DNA from: Candidatus Dormiibacterota bacterium
GTDB taxonomy: Bacteria; Chloroflexota; Dormibacteria; Aeolococcales; Aeolococcaceae
Assembly: GCA_003153505.1 (NCBI GenBank)
Contig: PLZA01000052.1
Coordinates: forward strand, 1 to 64,000
Length of the DNA stretch: 64,000 bases
Reading direction: 5' to 3'
Below, piece by piece: positions 35,020 to 46,042 of the stretch. Each line of letters opens with the position of its first letter. Position 1 is the first letter of the stretch. A program made the translations under genes and the position numbers. The notes beneath the pieces are model-generated. The model did not search any database and was not told where the DNA came from. It saw only the letters and a program-made list of their open reading frames with translations.

Positions 35020-35890
35020 GCGGTTCACCAGCGGGTCGCGCAGGGAGGGGAACCGCTCCGGCTTCCCCGTGGCGCACTCCCGCCAACAGTGCCGCCGCGA
35101 CGATCCGCACCCGCGCCGCTCGATCCACGGCGGGACGGTACGCGGCGGTGCGGTAGCCTGCCCGCTCGATCGCGTCGAGAATGGCAGTGCCTCCGAGGCG
35201 GTAGAGCGCGAGCTGCACGCGCAATCGCGGCGGCGCCAGCGCCTCCAACGCGACGCCCGACGTGAGCAGCGTGCGCGCCCGGTCGCACATCGAGCGCGTG
35301 GCTCCCTCGACACCGGCATCACGGATGTCGCGTTGGAGCAGGTAGCTGCGCCCGAGCCGTCTGTCGACCGACACGTCCTGAGCGAAGTTGGCGAGCTGGA
35401 GGCCGATGCAGACGTCGTCGCTGAGCGCCACGGCGGCGGGATCGCGAATATCGAACAGGCGGAGCACGATGCGGCCGACCGGGGCGGCCGAGAGCATGCA
35501 GTAACCGCGCAGCGCGGGCCAATCCTCGTAGGTATCGATGCGCTGATCCTGCAGATTGGCGTCGATCAAGTCGACGAACGGCTGCGCGTCCAGCCGGAAC
35601 CTTCGTACGGTGTCATTGAGCGCAACCAGGACCGGGTGGGTGCGCTCATCGTGGTCGAAGCTCTCGCGCGTTTCGTCGCGCCAGCGGCGCAACCGTCGCA
35701 TTGCAACAGCGCGGTCACCACTCTCATCGCCGAGGTCGTCCGTGAATCTGCAGAACGCGTACACCGTGGTGAGGTCGCGACGCAGCGATCGCGGTGAGAG
35801 CCGCGACGCGACGGTGAAGTTCTCGTAATGCCTGACGAGACGGCGGCAGTACGCGTCGGCCGCCTGGATCGAGACGCTCGGCTGGGTCAT
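35012..35890 (-). CDS. hpnC: Hydroxysqualene synthase (HpnC)
   Basis: Protein of 292 aa from ATG 35890, overlapping the IDI stop as TGATG. It belongs to the squalene/phytoene synthase family and converts presqualene-PP to hydroxysqualene. The first Asp motif is FCRFTDDLGDE and the second is ANFAQDVSVDRRLGR. The presence of hpnC, hpnD and hpnE shows that squalene is made by the three-enzyme bacterial route rather than by a single squalene synthase. Confidence 0.92.
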   Translation of the reverse strand: MTQPSVSIQAADAYCRRLVRHYENFTVASRLSPRSLRRDLTTVYAFCRFTDDLGDESGDRAVAMRRLRRWRDETRESFDHDERTHPVLVALNDTVRRFRLDAQPFVDLIDANLQDQRIDTYEDWPALRGYCMLSAAPVGRIVLRLFDIRDPAAVALSDDVCIGLQLANFAQDVSVDRRLGRSYLLQRDIRDAGVEGATRSMCDRARTLLTSGVALEALAPPRLRVQLALYRLGGTAILDAIERAGYRTAAYRPAVDRAARVRIVAAALLAGVRHGEAGAVPLPARPAGEPRA

Positions 35891-36975
35891 CACCGTGCCC
35901 GTCCATCACAGCGGACGAGGCGCGCGCCGCTGCGTAGCTCGGCGACCCTCGCCGCGCCGACGCAGAACATCACGAGGCGCAACTCCTCGAGGATGACGGT
36001 GACGGTGTCGTCGAGGGTATCGTCGCCCGCCGCTGCGGCGCGGACCAGCGGTCCGGCGACCCCCACCGAATCGGCTCCGAGTGCAAGCGCTTTGGCAACG
36101 TCGATGCCGTTGCGCACGCCGCCGCTCGCGATCAGCACGCCGCGGGGCGCGGCGCTGCGCGCGTCGATGAGCGCGTCAGCGGTCGGGATGCCCCAGCCGG
36201 CAAATGACGCCGCGATGCGCGCGCGCACCGAGTCGCTCATGCGATGACGCTCGACCTCGCTCCACGAGGTGCCGCCGGCGCCGGCAACGTCGACTGCAGC
36301 AACGCCGGCGTCGAAGAGTCGGGTCACGAGATCGTCGGCGATCCCCCAGCCGACTTCCTTGACGATCACCGGTGCGCCCAGCCCTGCGCACACCGCCGCG
36401 ATCCGCGCCAGCAGGCCGGCGAAGGCTGTATTCCCCGACGCCTGGAGCGCCTCCTGGAGCGGATTCAAGTGCAGCACAAGGGCGTCGGCACGGAGCACTC
36501 GAAGCAGGCGGCGGCACTCGTCGATTCCGACACCGAGGTTCAGCTGCACCGCGCCGAGGTTGGCGAGCAGCGGTACGTCCGGCGCCAGCGCTCGCACGTC
36601 GAATGTCGGCAGCACGTCGGGTTGCTCGAGGAGGACGCGACAGGAGCCAAGACCCATCGCGAGTCCATGTGCCTGGGCGACGCGTGCGAGCCGCTCGTTG
36701 ATGACGCCGGCCTGCTCGGTCCCGCCGGTCATGCACGAGACGAGCAGCGGTGCGCCGACCTGGTGGCCGAGAAGGTCCGTGCTCAACTCCACGCTGTTGA
36801 GATCGATCTCCGGGAGTGCGCGATGCACGAAACGCCAGTCGTCGAAGCCGGTTTCGATGCCCTTGGCGGCGACGTCCTCGTCGATGTTGATGCGCAGGTG
36901 CTCGTCCTTGCGCGAGGCCGTGCGCGAGCCGGGTTTCGCGTCGGTCCTCGAGTCAGCGGTTGCGTTCAGCAACAT
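35890..36975 (-). CDS. fni: Type 2 isopentenyl-diphosphate delta-isomerase
   Basis: Protein of 361 aa from ATG 36975 (MLLNATADSR), overlapping the upstream gene by 23 nt. It is FMN-dependent and interconverts IPP and DMAPP. Motifs: SRKDEHLRI near the N-terminus, VSCMTGGTEQAG (FMN contact), LHLNPLQEALQ with the catalytic Gln, and IASGGVRNGIDVAKALALGAD (FMN phosphate site). Its place between the prenyl synthase and hpnC links IPP supply to hopanoid output. Confidence 0.93.
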   Translation of the reverse strand: MLLNATADSRTDAKPGSRTASRKDEHLRINIDEDVAAKGIETGFDDWRFVHRALPEIDLNSVELSTDLLGHQVGAPLLVSCMTGGTEQAGVINERLARVAQAHGLAMGLGSCRVLLEQPDVLPTFDVRALAPDVPLLANLGAVQLNLGVGIDECRRLLRVLRADALVLHLNPLQEALQASGNTAFAGLLARIAAVCAGLGAPVIVKEVGWGIADDLVTRLFDAGVAAVDVAGAGGTSWSEVERHRMSDSVRARIAASFAGWGIPTADALIDARSAAPRGVLIASGGVRNGIDVAKALALGADSVGVAGPLVRAAAAGDDTLDDTVTVILEELRLVMFCVGAARVAELRSGARLVRCDGRAR

Positions 36976-37999
36976 GGATCGCCAGATCCGCGAAATCGGT
37001 GATCGCCTCGTCTGCGAGGCCGGAGAGCGCGGCGATGGCGTCACGCGCGAGCACCATCGGCACCCCGGCGGTGAGCGCCGGACCGCCCAGCTCGTCGAGC
37101 AGCGCGCGCAACCGGAACTCACCGCCCGGCTCGCGTTCGCGGAAGAGCCGGCGCAACTCGCGCCGGCGCGCGGGCGTCGCCACTTCGTACGCGGCGACCA
37201 CGGGGTAGGTCAGCTTGCGCCGGCGCAGGTCACCGCTCCGTCCCTTGCCGGTGAGCTGCGGGTCACCCCATGTCCCGAGCCAGTCGTCCCGGACCTGGAA
37301 GGCGAGGCCGAGCAACCTGCCGGCGGCGTCGAAGCGGCGCACGACGTCGCGCGGCGCTCCCGCCAGCACCGCTCCGGAAGCCATCGCAGCGCCGAGCAGT
37401 GCACCGGTCTTCATCGTGACCAGGCGCAGGTAGGTCGCCTGCGGCGCACCGGCCCGCCCTTCCAGCGAGAGGTCGAGGCACTGGCCCTCCACCACCTGGA
37501 CGACCGCGGCGCTGAGCAGATGCGCGGCCCGCATCCGCCGCCCGGGGCGGGGCCCTGGGGCGAGCAGGCCACTCAGAGCATTGGCGAACATGCCGTCGCC
37601 GGCGTTGATGCCCTGCTCGGTACCCCAGATCGTCCAGACCGTTGGGCGGTGACGGCGGAGCTGATCGCCGTCCTGGATGTCGTCGTGAATCAGGGTGAAG
37701 TTGTGGATCAGCTCGACGGCCACAGCCGCCGGCAGTGCCCATGCCGGGTCGCCGCCGAGCGACTCGCACGCCCACAGCGCGAGGGCCGGCCGGATTCGCT
37801 TCCCGGCGGGCTCGTTCGCCGGACGCCCCTCGGCGTCGGTCCAGCCGAGATGGTATGCGGCCATCTGCCGCAGCAGCCCACGGGTACGCGGCGCCGTCTT
37901 TCGGAGCCCGGAGTCCAGCAGTGCTGTGTGCCGGTCGAGAAGCGTCGGCTGCCCCTCGATCGGCGGCGACGGATCGATGTCGAGAACGCGTTCCGCCAT
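36953..37999 (-). CDS. Polyprenyl diphosphate synthase (farnesyl/geranylgeranyl type)
   Basis: Protein of 348 aa, trans-isoprenyl diphosphate synthase. The first Asp motif is LIHDDIQDGDQLRRHRPT and the second is FQVRDDWLGTWGD. Position suggests that it makes farnesyl-PP for squalene, but the exact chain length cannot be read from the motif alone; GGPP is possible. The ATG is preceded by GGGGGAGG. It is the first gene of the nine-gene isoprenoid/hopanoid operon. No clear -10/-35 pair was found in the 81 nt before it. Confidence 0.93.
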   Translation of the reverse strand: MAERVLDIDPSPPIEGQPTLLDRHTALLDSGLRKTAPRTRGLLRQMAAYHLGWTDAEGRPANEPAGKRIRPALALWACESLGGDPAWALPAAVAVELIHNFTLIHDDIQDGDQLRRHRPTVWTIWGTEQGINAGDGMFANALSGLLAPGPRPGRRMRAAHLLSAAVVQVVEGQCLDLSLEGRAGAPQATYLRLVTMKTGALLGAAMASGAVLAGAPRDVVRRFDAAGRLLGLAFQVRDDWLGTWGDPQLTGKGRSGDLRRRKLTYPVVAAYEVATPARRRELRRLFREREPGGEFRLRALLDELGGPALTAGVPMVLARDAIAALSGLADEAITDFADLAIHVAERNR

Positions 38000-38080
38000 G
38001 GGCCTCCCCCTGCAAGGAAGCTTTCTACGTCGTAACTATCGTCGAATGGTAACCAACGGGCTTCGGCGGCGGCAAGCCGG

Positions 38081-39133
38081 TCAAACGTTGACGGCAGCCG
38101 GCAGCACGACCTGGAACTCGGTGCCGCGGCGGGGCTCGGACGTCACCGACACCGTCCCCCCGTGGGCCTCGACGACGTGGCGGACGATGGCCAGACCCAG
38201 CCCCGAGCCCTCGCCGTCGCGCTGCCGGGAGCTGTCGGCCTTCCAGAAACGCTCGTAGATGCGCGGCAGGTCTGCCGGCGTGATCCCGACCCCCGTATCG
38301 CGGCAGCGCAGGACCACATGACCCGCCGATGCCGGAGCGGCGCTGATGCTGATGAGCCCGCCCGACGGTGTGAACTTGATCGCGTTGTGGGCGAGGTTGC
38401 GGAGTACCTGGCCGAGGTGCGATGCATCGCCGGTGAGATCCGGCGTCCCGGGTGCGACGCTGACGTCGAGCGAGACGCCCTTGCTCTCAGCGAGGGGGCG
38501 GAGGCGATCGAGGCTGCCCATCAGCCCGGCGATGGGGACGCGTTCGCTGGCCATCGGTCGAAGGCCGGACTCGATGGTGCTCAGCTCGAGCAGCTCCTCG
38601 ACCATCTGCGCCATGTGCGACGCCTCCTGGCCGATCCGGCGGACGAAGTCCGCAGCCGCAGCCGGGTCTTCGAGACCGCCGTTGGCGAGCGTCTCGGCGA
38701 TGAGCTGCACCGCGGTGATCGGCGTGCGCAGCTCGTGCGAGACGTTACTGACAAAGTCGCGCCGAACTCGCTCGAGGTGATGCACGCGCGTCTCGTCGCG
38801 GACCATCAGCACGGTCGCGACCTCGCCGTTGAGCGCGATCGCTCGAGCGTTGAAGTCGCGGTCGTGTAAGGTGATCGCTCGCTCCTCGACCTGTCCGCTC
38901 TGGCGTGCCGCGTCAAGCAGACGGATCAGGCGGTAGTCCACCTCTCCGGCGACGAAGTCCGAACCCTCGACCAGTGGAAGGCCGAGCAATCGCCGCGCGG
39001 GCTCATTGGCGAGCAGCACCCGGCCGCCGGCATCAAGGCCGACGATGCCCGGGTCGAGGAGCAGACCCACCGCCCGCAGCACGTCGATGCTCCCCGCGCC
39101 GGAGAGAAGGTCGACGCCGCTCAACACCTCCAC
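38081..39133 (-). CDS. PhoR-like sensor histidine kinase
   Basis: Protein of 350 aa from GTG 39133 (VEVLSGVDLLSG). This start is preferred over the track start (39169) because TATACT lies 7 nt before it. There is no clear membrane segment, so it may be cytosolic. A PAS-like domain (VGLDAGGRVLLANEPARRLLG) is followed by HisKA with the phospho-His in VSNVSHELRTPIT, the N box LRNLAHNAIKFTPSGG and the G boxes CRDTGVGI and GSGLGLAIVRHV. Domain order and the neighbouring regulator and pst operon point to phosphate sensing, by inference. Confidence 0.88.
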   Translation of the reverse strand: MEVLSGVDLLSGAGSIDVLRAVGLLLDPGIVGLDAGGRVLLANEPARRLLGLPLVEGSDFVAGEVDYRLIRLLDAARQSGQVEERAITLHDRDFNARAIALNGEVATVLMVRDETRVHHLERVRRDFVSNVSHELRTPITAVQLIAETLANGGLEDPAAAADFVRRIGQEASHMAQMVEELLELSTIESGLRPMASERVPIAGLMGSLDRLRPLAESKGVSLDVSVAPGTPDLTGDASHLGQVLRNLAHNAIKFTPSGGLISISAAPASAGHVVLRCRDTGVGITPADLPRIYERFWKADSSRQRDGEGSGLGLAIVRHVVEAHGGTVSVTSEPRRGTEFQVVLPAAVNV

Positions 39134-39140
39134 CGTGGCG

Positions 39141-39146
39141 AGTATA
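39141..39146 (-). promoter_or_regulatory. -10 element of the histidine kinase gene, leaderless arrangement
   Basis: Minus-strand TATACT, 7 nt before GTG 39133. Confidence 0.5.
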
Positions 39147-39182
39147 GGCTCGTCTCCGACGGCAACCATCGAGGCGAACCGC

Positions 39183-39188
39183 TAAGCT
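39183..39188 (+). promoter_or_regulatory. -10 element of the response regulator gene, leaderless arrangement
   Basis: TAAGCT, 6 nt before ATG 39195. The two divergent -10 elements are about 37 bp apart, so one shared control region serves both genes. Confidence 0.45.
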
Positions 39189-39194
39189 CGATTC

Positions 39195-39920
39195 ATGGCG
39201 CCCACCGTCGCCAAACGGATTCTCGTGGTCGAAGACGAGGACGCCATCCGCGAGACGCTGCGCTACAACCTTGCGCGCGAGGGGTACCACGTCCTCGAGG
39301 CCGCAACCGGTCCCGACGCGCTCAGTGTCGCGCGAGCCGAGCGACCCGACCTGATCCTCCTCGACGTGATGCTGCCGGGCCTGAGCGGGCTCGAGGTCTG
39401 CCGGGTGCTGCGTCAGGAGTCGTCGACGCCGATCCTCATGCTCACCGCCAAGGGAACCGAGGTCGACAAGGTCGTCGGGTTGCAGCTCGGCGCAGACGAC
39501 TATGTGACCAAACCCTTCTCCTTCAATGAGCTGCTCGCCCGCATCACGGCGCTGATTCGCCGTTCGGAGATGAGCACCCGCCCGACCGGAGCGCCGGAGA
39601 TCGAGGAGTTCGCGGGCTTCAAGATCGATCGCGCCGCGAGGACGATCCATGTCGAGAGCGTGGAGCTGCGCCTCGCGCCGAAGGAATTCGACCTGCTCTC
39701 GTTGCTCCTCCGCAACAGCGGTCGGGTGCTCTCACGTCAGGCGATCATCGCGGCCGTGTGGGGAAATCGCTTCTACGGCGACCCCAAGACGGTGGACGTC
39801 CACGTGCGCTGGCTCCGCGAGAAGTTCGAGCCATTCGCCCAGATCCCCTTCCGGATCACCACGGTCTTCGGCGTCGGCTACCGCCTGGACCGAATCGGCG
39901 CGATCGAGCCGTCCCCGTAA
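39195..39920 (+). CDS. PhoP-like OmpR-family response regulator
   Basis: Protein of 241 aa. The receiver domain has the acidic pocket VVEDEDAIRE, the phospho-acceptor Asp in LILLDVMLPG, Thr in MLTAKG and Lys in YVTKPFSF. The C-terminal winged helix (RLAPKEFDLLSLLL, then DPKTVDVHVRWLREKFE) is the OmpR/PhoB DNA-binding type. It is divergent from the kinase gene and probably its partner. The pst operon 3 kb downstream carries TTAA repeats like Pho boxes, so it may act there. Confidence 0.92.
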   Translation: MAPTVAKRILVVEDEDAIRETLRYNLAREGYHVLEAATGPDALSVARAERPDLILLDVMLPGLSGLEVCRVLRQESSTPILMLTAKGTEVDKVVGLQLGADDYVTKPFSFNELLARITALIRRSEMSTRPTGAPEIEEFAGFKIDRAARTIHVESVELRLAPKEFDLLSLLLRNSGRVLSRQAIIAAVWGNRFYGDPKTVDVHVRWLREKFEPFAQIPFRITTVFGVGYRLDRIGAIEPSP

Positions 39921-39947
39921 ACTCGACGCAAGTAGCGGAGGAAACAC

Positions 39948-41062
39948 GTGGACGCAGTGGTCATCGGCGGAGGTGTCATCGGTCTCGCCGTGGCGTGGCG
40001 GGCCGCTCGCGCCGGCCTCAACGTGGCCGTCGTCGATCCCGAACCGGGATCGGGCGCCTCCAACTTTGCTGCGGGGATGATCGCGCCGGTTGGAGAGGCC
40101 GAGTTCGGCGAGGAGGCGGTGATCTCCCTCAACCGTGATTCCGCGGCGCGATATCCATCGTTTGTCGCCGAGCTCGAGCTCGACGCGGGCCGCTCGGCAG
40201 GCTACCGCCAGACCGGAACGCTGCACGTCGCCGTCGATGCCGACGAGCAGAGCGCTCTGGAGCGCCACTACCGTTTCCGCCAGGAGCTCGAGCTTCCTGT
40301 GGAACGGCTCAGCTCGCGCCAGACACGTGACCTCGAGCCGGGTCTCTCGCCATCGATCCGGGGCGGGATGCTCGTCGATTCCGACCACCAGGTCGATCCC
40401 CGGGCCATGATCCCCACGCTGCTCCAGGCCTGCAGCCGCCTCGGCGTCCAGATCCACAGGTCGAGGGCTTCGCTGCTCGTTGAGGCGGGTCGCGCGACCG
40501 GCGTCGCGCTCGACGGCGGGCAGCGGATCGAGGCGGCGTCGGTGGTGCTGGCGGCCGGCCCCTGGTCCGGCGCTGTGCCCGGAGTTCCCAGCGATGACAC
40601 CCCGCCCGTCCGACCCGTGAAAGGACAGATCCTCCGCCTGCGCGGATCACCGGAGATGATCGCTCGCACCATCCGCGGCGGTTCCGTGTACATCCTTCCC
40701 CGAGGGGACGGCCGCGTGGTGATCGGCGGCACGGTCGAGGAGCGTGGCTTCGACACGTCGGTCACCGCCGGTGCGGTGTACGAACTGCTCCGCGAGGCTC
40801 GCGCGCTCGTCCCCGACGTTGCGGAGCTGGAGCTGGTCGAAGCGTCTGCCGGGCTTCGCCCGGGGTCACCCGACAACATGCCGATGGTCGGCGATTCGAC
40901 GACGCCGGGACTCATCATCGCGACCGGTCACCATCGGAACGGGTATCTCCTGGCCCCGGCCACCGCCGACGCCGTCGCGGCCGTGCTTGCCGGCGGGACG
41001 TGGCCCGAGGCGACGAGACCATGGTCGCCCTCGCGATTCCGCCGCCCCGCTGGAGTCGGGGC

Positions 41063-41066
<4 letters not shown>
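39948..41066 (+). CDS. thiO: Glycine oxidase ThiO
   Basis: Protein of 372 aa, FAD-dependent DAO family. It oxidises glycine to the imine needed for the thiazole ring of thiamine. The FAD motif VVIGGGVIGLAVAWRAA is at the N-terminus; GSGASNFAAGMIAP is typical of ThiO; GLRPGSPDNMPMVG and TGHHRNGYLLAP close the FAD site. The start is GTG 39948 with GGAGG 7 nt upstream, so unlike many neighbours this message has a leader. A TPP riboswitch is not seen; only 27 nt separate it from the regulator gene. Confidence 0.94.
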
Positions 41067-42741
<1,675 letters not shown>

Positions 42742-42785
42742 CGACCACGGGCGCGCAGCCCGGAGCAGGGGGATCGGGAGCAACC

Positions 42786-42827
42786 GTTAAGTGCTTCTTA
42801 ACCATGCTCATGTGTCGCCCTTAACCA
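42786..42827 (+). promoter_or_regulatory. Pho-box-like repeats upstream of pstS
   Basis: TTAA cores occur at 42787 (GTTAAG), 42798 (CTTAACCA) and 42821 (CTTAACCA). The first two are 11 bp apart and the last is 23 bp further, about one and two helical turns. CTTAACC direct repeats resemble cyanobacterial Pho boxes and the TTAACA boxes of Bacillus PhoP. The first pair also forms an inverted repeat GTTAAG-N5-CTTAAC. Binding by the PhoP-like regulator of this window is inference. Confidence 0.6.
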
Positions 42828-42881
42828 ACTGGTCGGCAGGATAGGGCCGTGCAGTCGCCTGGACGGCGAACAAGCGGGGTT

Positions 42882-44105
42882 ATGAGGGCTGACATGATCG
42901 TCAAGATAGAAGCACGGCTGAATCGTGATCGGCCCGTCTGGCGTCGAGCCGCGGGCGTTCGTGCTGCACTGACATTGATGATCGGGGGCACGGTGCTCGC
43001 CGCGTGTGGATCAACCTCGCCTGCAACGTCGGCTCCGAGCGCCACCCCGACCCCTGTCTGCACGGGGACCACGGCGAACCCTGGCTATAGCAATGGCCTC
43101 GCTACGGTTTCTGGCCAGGCGACGACGCTGAGTGGGGCGGGCTCGACGTTCGTCGCACCGATGATGTCCGTCTGGACGAAGGCATACGCGACTGCGAACA
43201 GCGTCCAGGTCGCCTACCAGTCGGTGGGTTCTGGCGCCGGTATCGCTCAGCTTCAGGCGAATACCGTCGACTTCGGTGACTCCGATGCGTTCATGAAGGA
43301 TTCCGACATCGCAAAGGCCAAGGGTCCCGTGGTGCAGATCCCACTGGTGCAGGCGCCGGTCGTGGTTGCGTACAACCTCCCCGGCGTCGCAAGTGGTCTC
43401 AAGCTCGACGGCGACACGATCGGCAAGATCTTCTCCGGGGGCATCACGGTCTGGAATGACCCGGCGATCAAGGCCCTGAACCCGGCGATCACCTTGCCGA
43501 GTACCCCCGTCGCCGTCGCCCATCGTTCGGACGGGTCGGGAACGACAGCCATTTTCACCGACTTCATGACTCAGACGAGCCCTGCCTGGGTGACCGCCCT
43601 CGGCGGATCGACCACCAGCGTTGGTAAGACGGTGGCGTGGCCGGTTGGGATCGGCGGCAAGGGCAACGAGGGTGTCTCGGCGGTCATCAGCCAAACCCCA
43701 GGCGGCATTGGGTATATCGAGCTCGACTACGCCATCGCGCAGCACCAGACCTATGCGGACGTCAAGAACAAGGCAGGCAACTTCGTCGAGCCGTGCGAGC
43801 AGACCGCAGCCAATGCAACGGTGGGGATCACCAGTTACCCATCCGACCTACGGGTCGATATTGTCAACCAGTCGTCGAATGCTCAGGCATATCCCATCAC
43901 AGGCTTGACGTGGGCGCTGGTCTATCAGAACCAGACCAAAGCAGCCACGGCGGCTGCGCTCGTCAACTTCTTCTCATGGGTTCTGACCAAGGGTCAGGAT
44001 CTCACGGGCTCGGTGAACTACACGCCACTCGGGCCGACCCTGCAGGCCCTGTGCATCGCCCAACTCAAGAAGATCACGGTCAACGGTACCCCCGTCTCGC
44101 CGTGA
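42882..44105 (+). CDS. pstS: Phosphate ABC transporter substrate-binding lipoprotein
   Basis: Protein of 407 aa from ATG 42882; GTG 42849 and ATG 42894 are alternatives. The signal peptide ends in a lipobox, GTVLAACGS, so the protein is anchored by its cysteine. A Ser/Thr-rich linker follows. The phosphate site shows LSGAGSTFVAPM, QSVGSGAGIAQL and HRSDGSGTTAIFTDF. It captures phosphate for PstCAB. It is preceded by the Pho-box-like repeats. Confidence 0.95.
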   Translation: MRADMIVKIEARLNRDRPVWRRAAGVRAALTLMIGGTVLAACGSTSPATSAPSATPTPVCTGTTANPGYSNGLATVSGQATTLSGAGSTFVAPMMSVWTKAYATANSVQVAYQSVGSGAGIAQLQANTVDFGDSDAFMKDSDIAKAKGPVVQIPLVQAPVVVAYNLPGVASGLKLDGDTIGKIFSGGITVWNDPAIKALNPAITLPSTPVAVAHRSDGSGTTAIFTDFMTQTSPAWVTALGGSTTSVGKTVAWPVGIGGKGNEGVSAVISQTPGGIGYIELDYAIAQHQTYADVKNKAGNFVEPCEQTAANATVGITSYPSDLRVDIVNQSSNAQAYPITGLTWALVYQNQTKAATAAALVNFFSWVLTKGQDLTGSVNYTPLGPTLQALCIAQLKKITVNGTPVSP

Positions 44106-44138
44106 GCCGAAAACAACATTGACCGTGGTGGGTTTCTG

Positions 44139-45158
44139 ATGCCGTCGCCAGCTGGTGTGGGCGGCGGCATCGCCGCCTCTACCGTTCGGGTAGCGCCGAC
44201 CCTTTTGAAGCGCGGCCGGCCGCGCTTCGCCGACCGGATTTTCGGAACCAGCGTTTCGGTCATGGGCGGGATCGTGCTCGTTGTCATCGTCGGCATGGTC
44301 GTCTTCCTGGTGCTGGAAGGCCTTCCAGCCATGCAGCACTATGGCTTCTTCTCTTTCATCACAGCCTCGCGATGGACACCGTCAACCGCCTTCCCGAACG
44401 TTTCGCATCCGAATCCGTACGGGATTCTGCAATTCATCTACGGCACCATGCTCACGTCGATCATCGGAATGATCATCGCGGTCCCGCTCGCTGTCGGGGC
44501 GGCGCTGGTCATCACGGAGGTGGCACCGCAGCGCGTCAAGGGTCCGCTCTCCGGGCTCGTGGATCTGCTGGCGGCTGTACCCAGCGTTGTCTATGGCTTT
44601 TGGGGGATCTTCGCGCTCATACCGGCGATCAAGCCGGTGGTGGATTTCTTGACCACGACGCTGGGCACGGTGCCGGTGATCGGCGTTGCGTTCCAGGGTC
44701 CATTTTTCGGAGTGTCGTATTTCAGCGCAGGGCTGGTGCTCGCGATCATGGTCCTGCCGATCATCGCGGCGGTCTGCCGCGAAGTCTTCCGGAGCACGCC
44801 GCGGAACGAGAAGGAGGCCGCGCTGGCTCTGGGGGCGACGCGATGGGAGATGATCCGTATTGCGGTGCTCCCGCGGGCACGTTCGGGCATCGTCGGGGCG
44901 TCGCTGCTCGGTCTCGGCCGCGCTCTGGGCGAGACCATCGCGGTGACCATGGTGATCGGCAATGCCGTGCTGCACATCAACGGGAGCATCTTTTCGCAAG
45001 GGGCGACGATGTCCAGCGTCATCGCCAACGAGTTCACCGAGGCCACGGAGCCCTTTCATCTGTCGGCACTGTTTGTCGTGGGATTCTGGCTCTTGATCGT
45101 CGCGTTGGTAGTGAACATCGTCGCGCGCCTAGTGGTGCACCGTGGGGTGGCGCTGTGA
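44139..45158 (+). CDS. pstC: Phosphate ABC transporter permease PstC
   Basis: Protein of 339 aa with six membrane segments, the first at about residues 45-65 (GGIVLVVIVGMVVFLVL). The ABC-permease EAA loop is NEKEAALALGATRWEMIRIAVLPRA. LLAAVPSVVYGFWGIF is typical of PstC. It forms the phosphate channel with PstA. It lies 33 nt after pstS. Confidence 0.95.
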   Translation: MPSPAGVGGGIAASTVRVAPTLLKRGRPRFADRIFGTSVSVMGGIVLVVIVGMVVFLVLEGLPAMQHYGFFSFITASRWTPSTAFPNVSHPNPYGILQFIYGTMLTSIIGMIIAVPLAVGAALVITEVAPQRVKGPLSGLVDLLAAVPSVVYGFWGIFALIPAIKPVVDFLTTTLGTVPVIGVAFQGPFFGVSYFSAGLVLAIMVLPIIAAVCREVFRSTPRNEKEAALALGATRWEMIRIAVLPRARSGIVGASLLGLGRALGETIAVTMVIGNAVLHINGSIFSQGATMSSVIANEFTEATEPFHLSALFVVGFWLLIVALVVNIVARLVVHRGVAL

Positions 45159-46042
45159 CCCAGCTCGCGGTCGGCACGCCCGGCTTCCGCAACCGTCCGG
45201 CGTTGCGGCGGCGACGCGCAAAGAGTGCGGTCCTTGTCGGCTTGCTTATCGCGGCAGTGGTGGTCGCAGTCGGCGTGCTCGCCTGGGTACTCGTCTACGT
45301 CGCCATCCAGGGCGTGGGTGCATTGAACCTTGGTTTCCTCACACAAACCCCTCCCGGCAACCCGGCCGCCGCCGGTGGTGGGTTCTATAACGGCATCGTC
45401 GGCAGTCTCATCATTGTCGGTATCGCAGCGTTGATCGGGATCCCACTGGGAATCGGCGCCGCGATCTACCTGGTCGAGTATGGGCGAGGTCGACTGGCCG
45501 ACACGATCCGCTTCTTCAACGACGTACTGATCGGGGTGCCGACGATTGTCACCGGCGCATTCATCTATGCGATCTGGGTGACGCGGTTCGGCTTTTCCGG
45601 TTTCGCTGGATCACTGGCGCTCGCCATCGTCATGCTACCGCTGGTGACTCGAACCACTGAGGAGATGCTGCGGCTGGTCCCAAACGAGCTCCGGGAAGGC
45701 AGTCTGGCGCTGGGGGCCACTCGCAGTCAGACGGTGATGCGGGTCTGTATCCCCACCGCACTGCCTGGAATCATCACCGGAGCGATGCTGGCCGTCGCCC
45801 GTGCGATGGGGGAGACCGCGCCGCTGCTCCTGACCGCGCTGGGCAATGACCTGTTCACCGAGTACAACCCGGCAAAGCGCATGTCAACCCTCTCGCTGCA
45901 GATCTTCGACAACGCGGTGACGGGGTTCCAGGAGGGTCAAGGACGGGCATGGGCAGGCGCGCTCACACTCATCGCCATCGTGCTGATCTTCACCTTCGTT
46001 GCTCGCTTCTTCGGCCGCCGAGTGCGTACGTCGAATGCCTGA
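45155..46042 (+). CDS. pstA: Phosphate ABC transporter permease PstA
   Basis: Protein of 295 aa from GTG 45155, overlapping the pstC stop by 4 nt; the longer track ORF lies inside pstC. Six membrane segments. [14 protein letters not shown] and the EAA loop [29 protein letters not shown] are PstA marks. Confidence 0.95.
   Translation: MTQLAVGTPGFRNRPALRRRRAKSAVLVGLLIAAVVVAVGVLAWVLVYVAIQGVGALNLGFLTQTPPGNPAAAGGGFYNGIVGSLIIVGIAALIGIPLGIGAAIYLVEYGRGRLADTIRFFNDVLIGVPTIVTGAFIYAIWVTRFGFSGFAGSLALAIVMLPLVTRTTEEMLRLVPNELREGSLALGATRSQTVMRVCIPTALPGIITGAMLAVARAMGETAPLLLTALGNDLFTEYNPAKRMSTLSLQIFDNAVTGFQEGQGRAWAGALTLIAIVLIFTFVARFFGRRVRTSNA

Noticed and set aside
39921-39947. TPP riboswitch before thiO
   Set aside because: Only 27 nt between the regulator stop and thiO, too short for a THI element.
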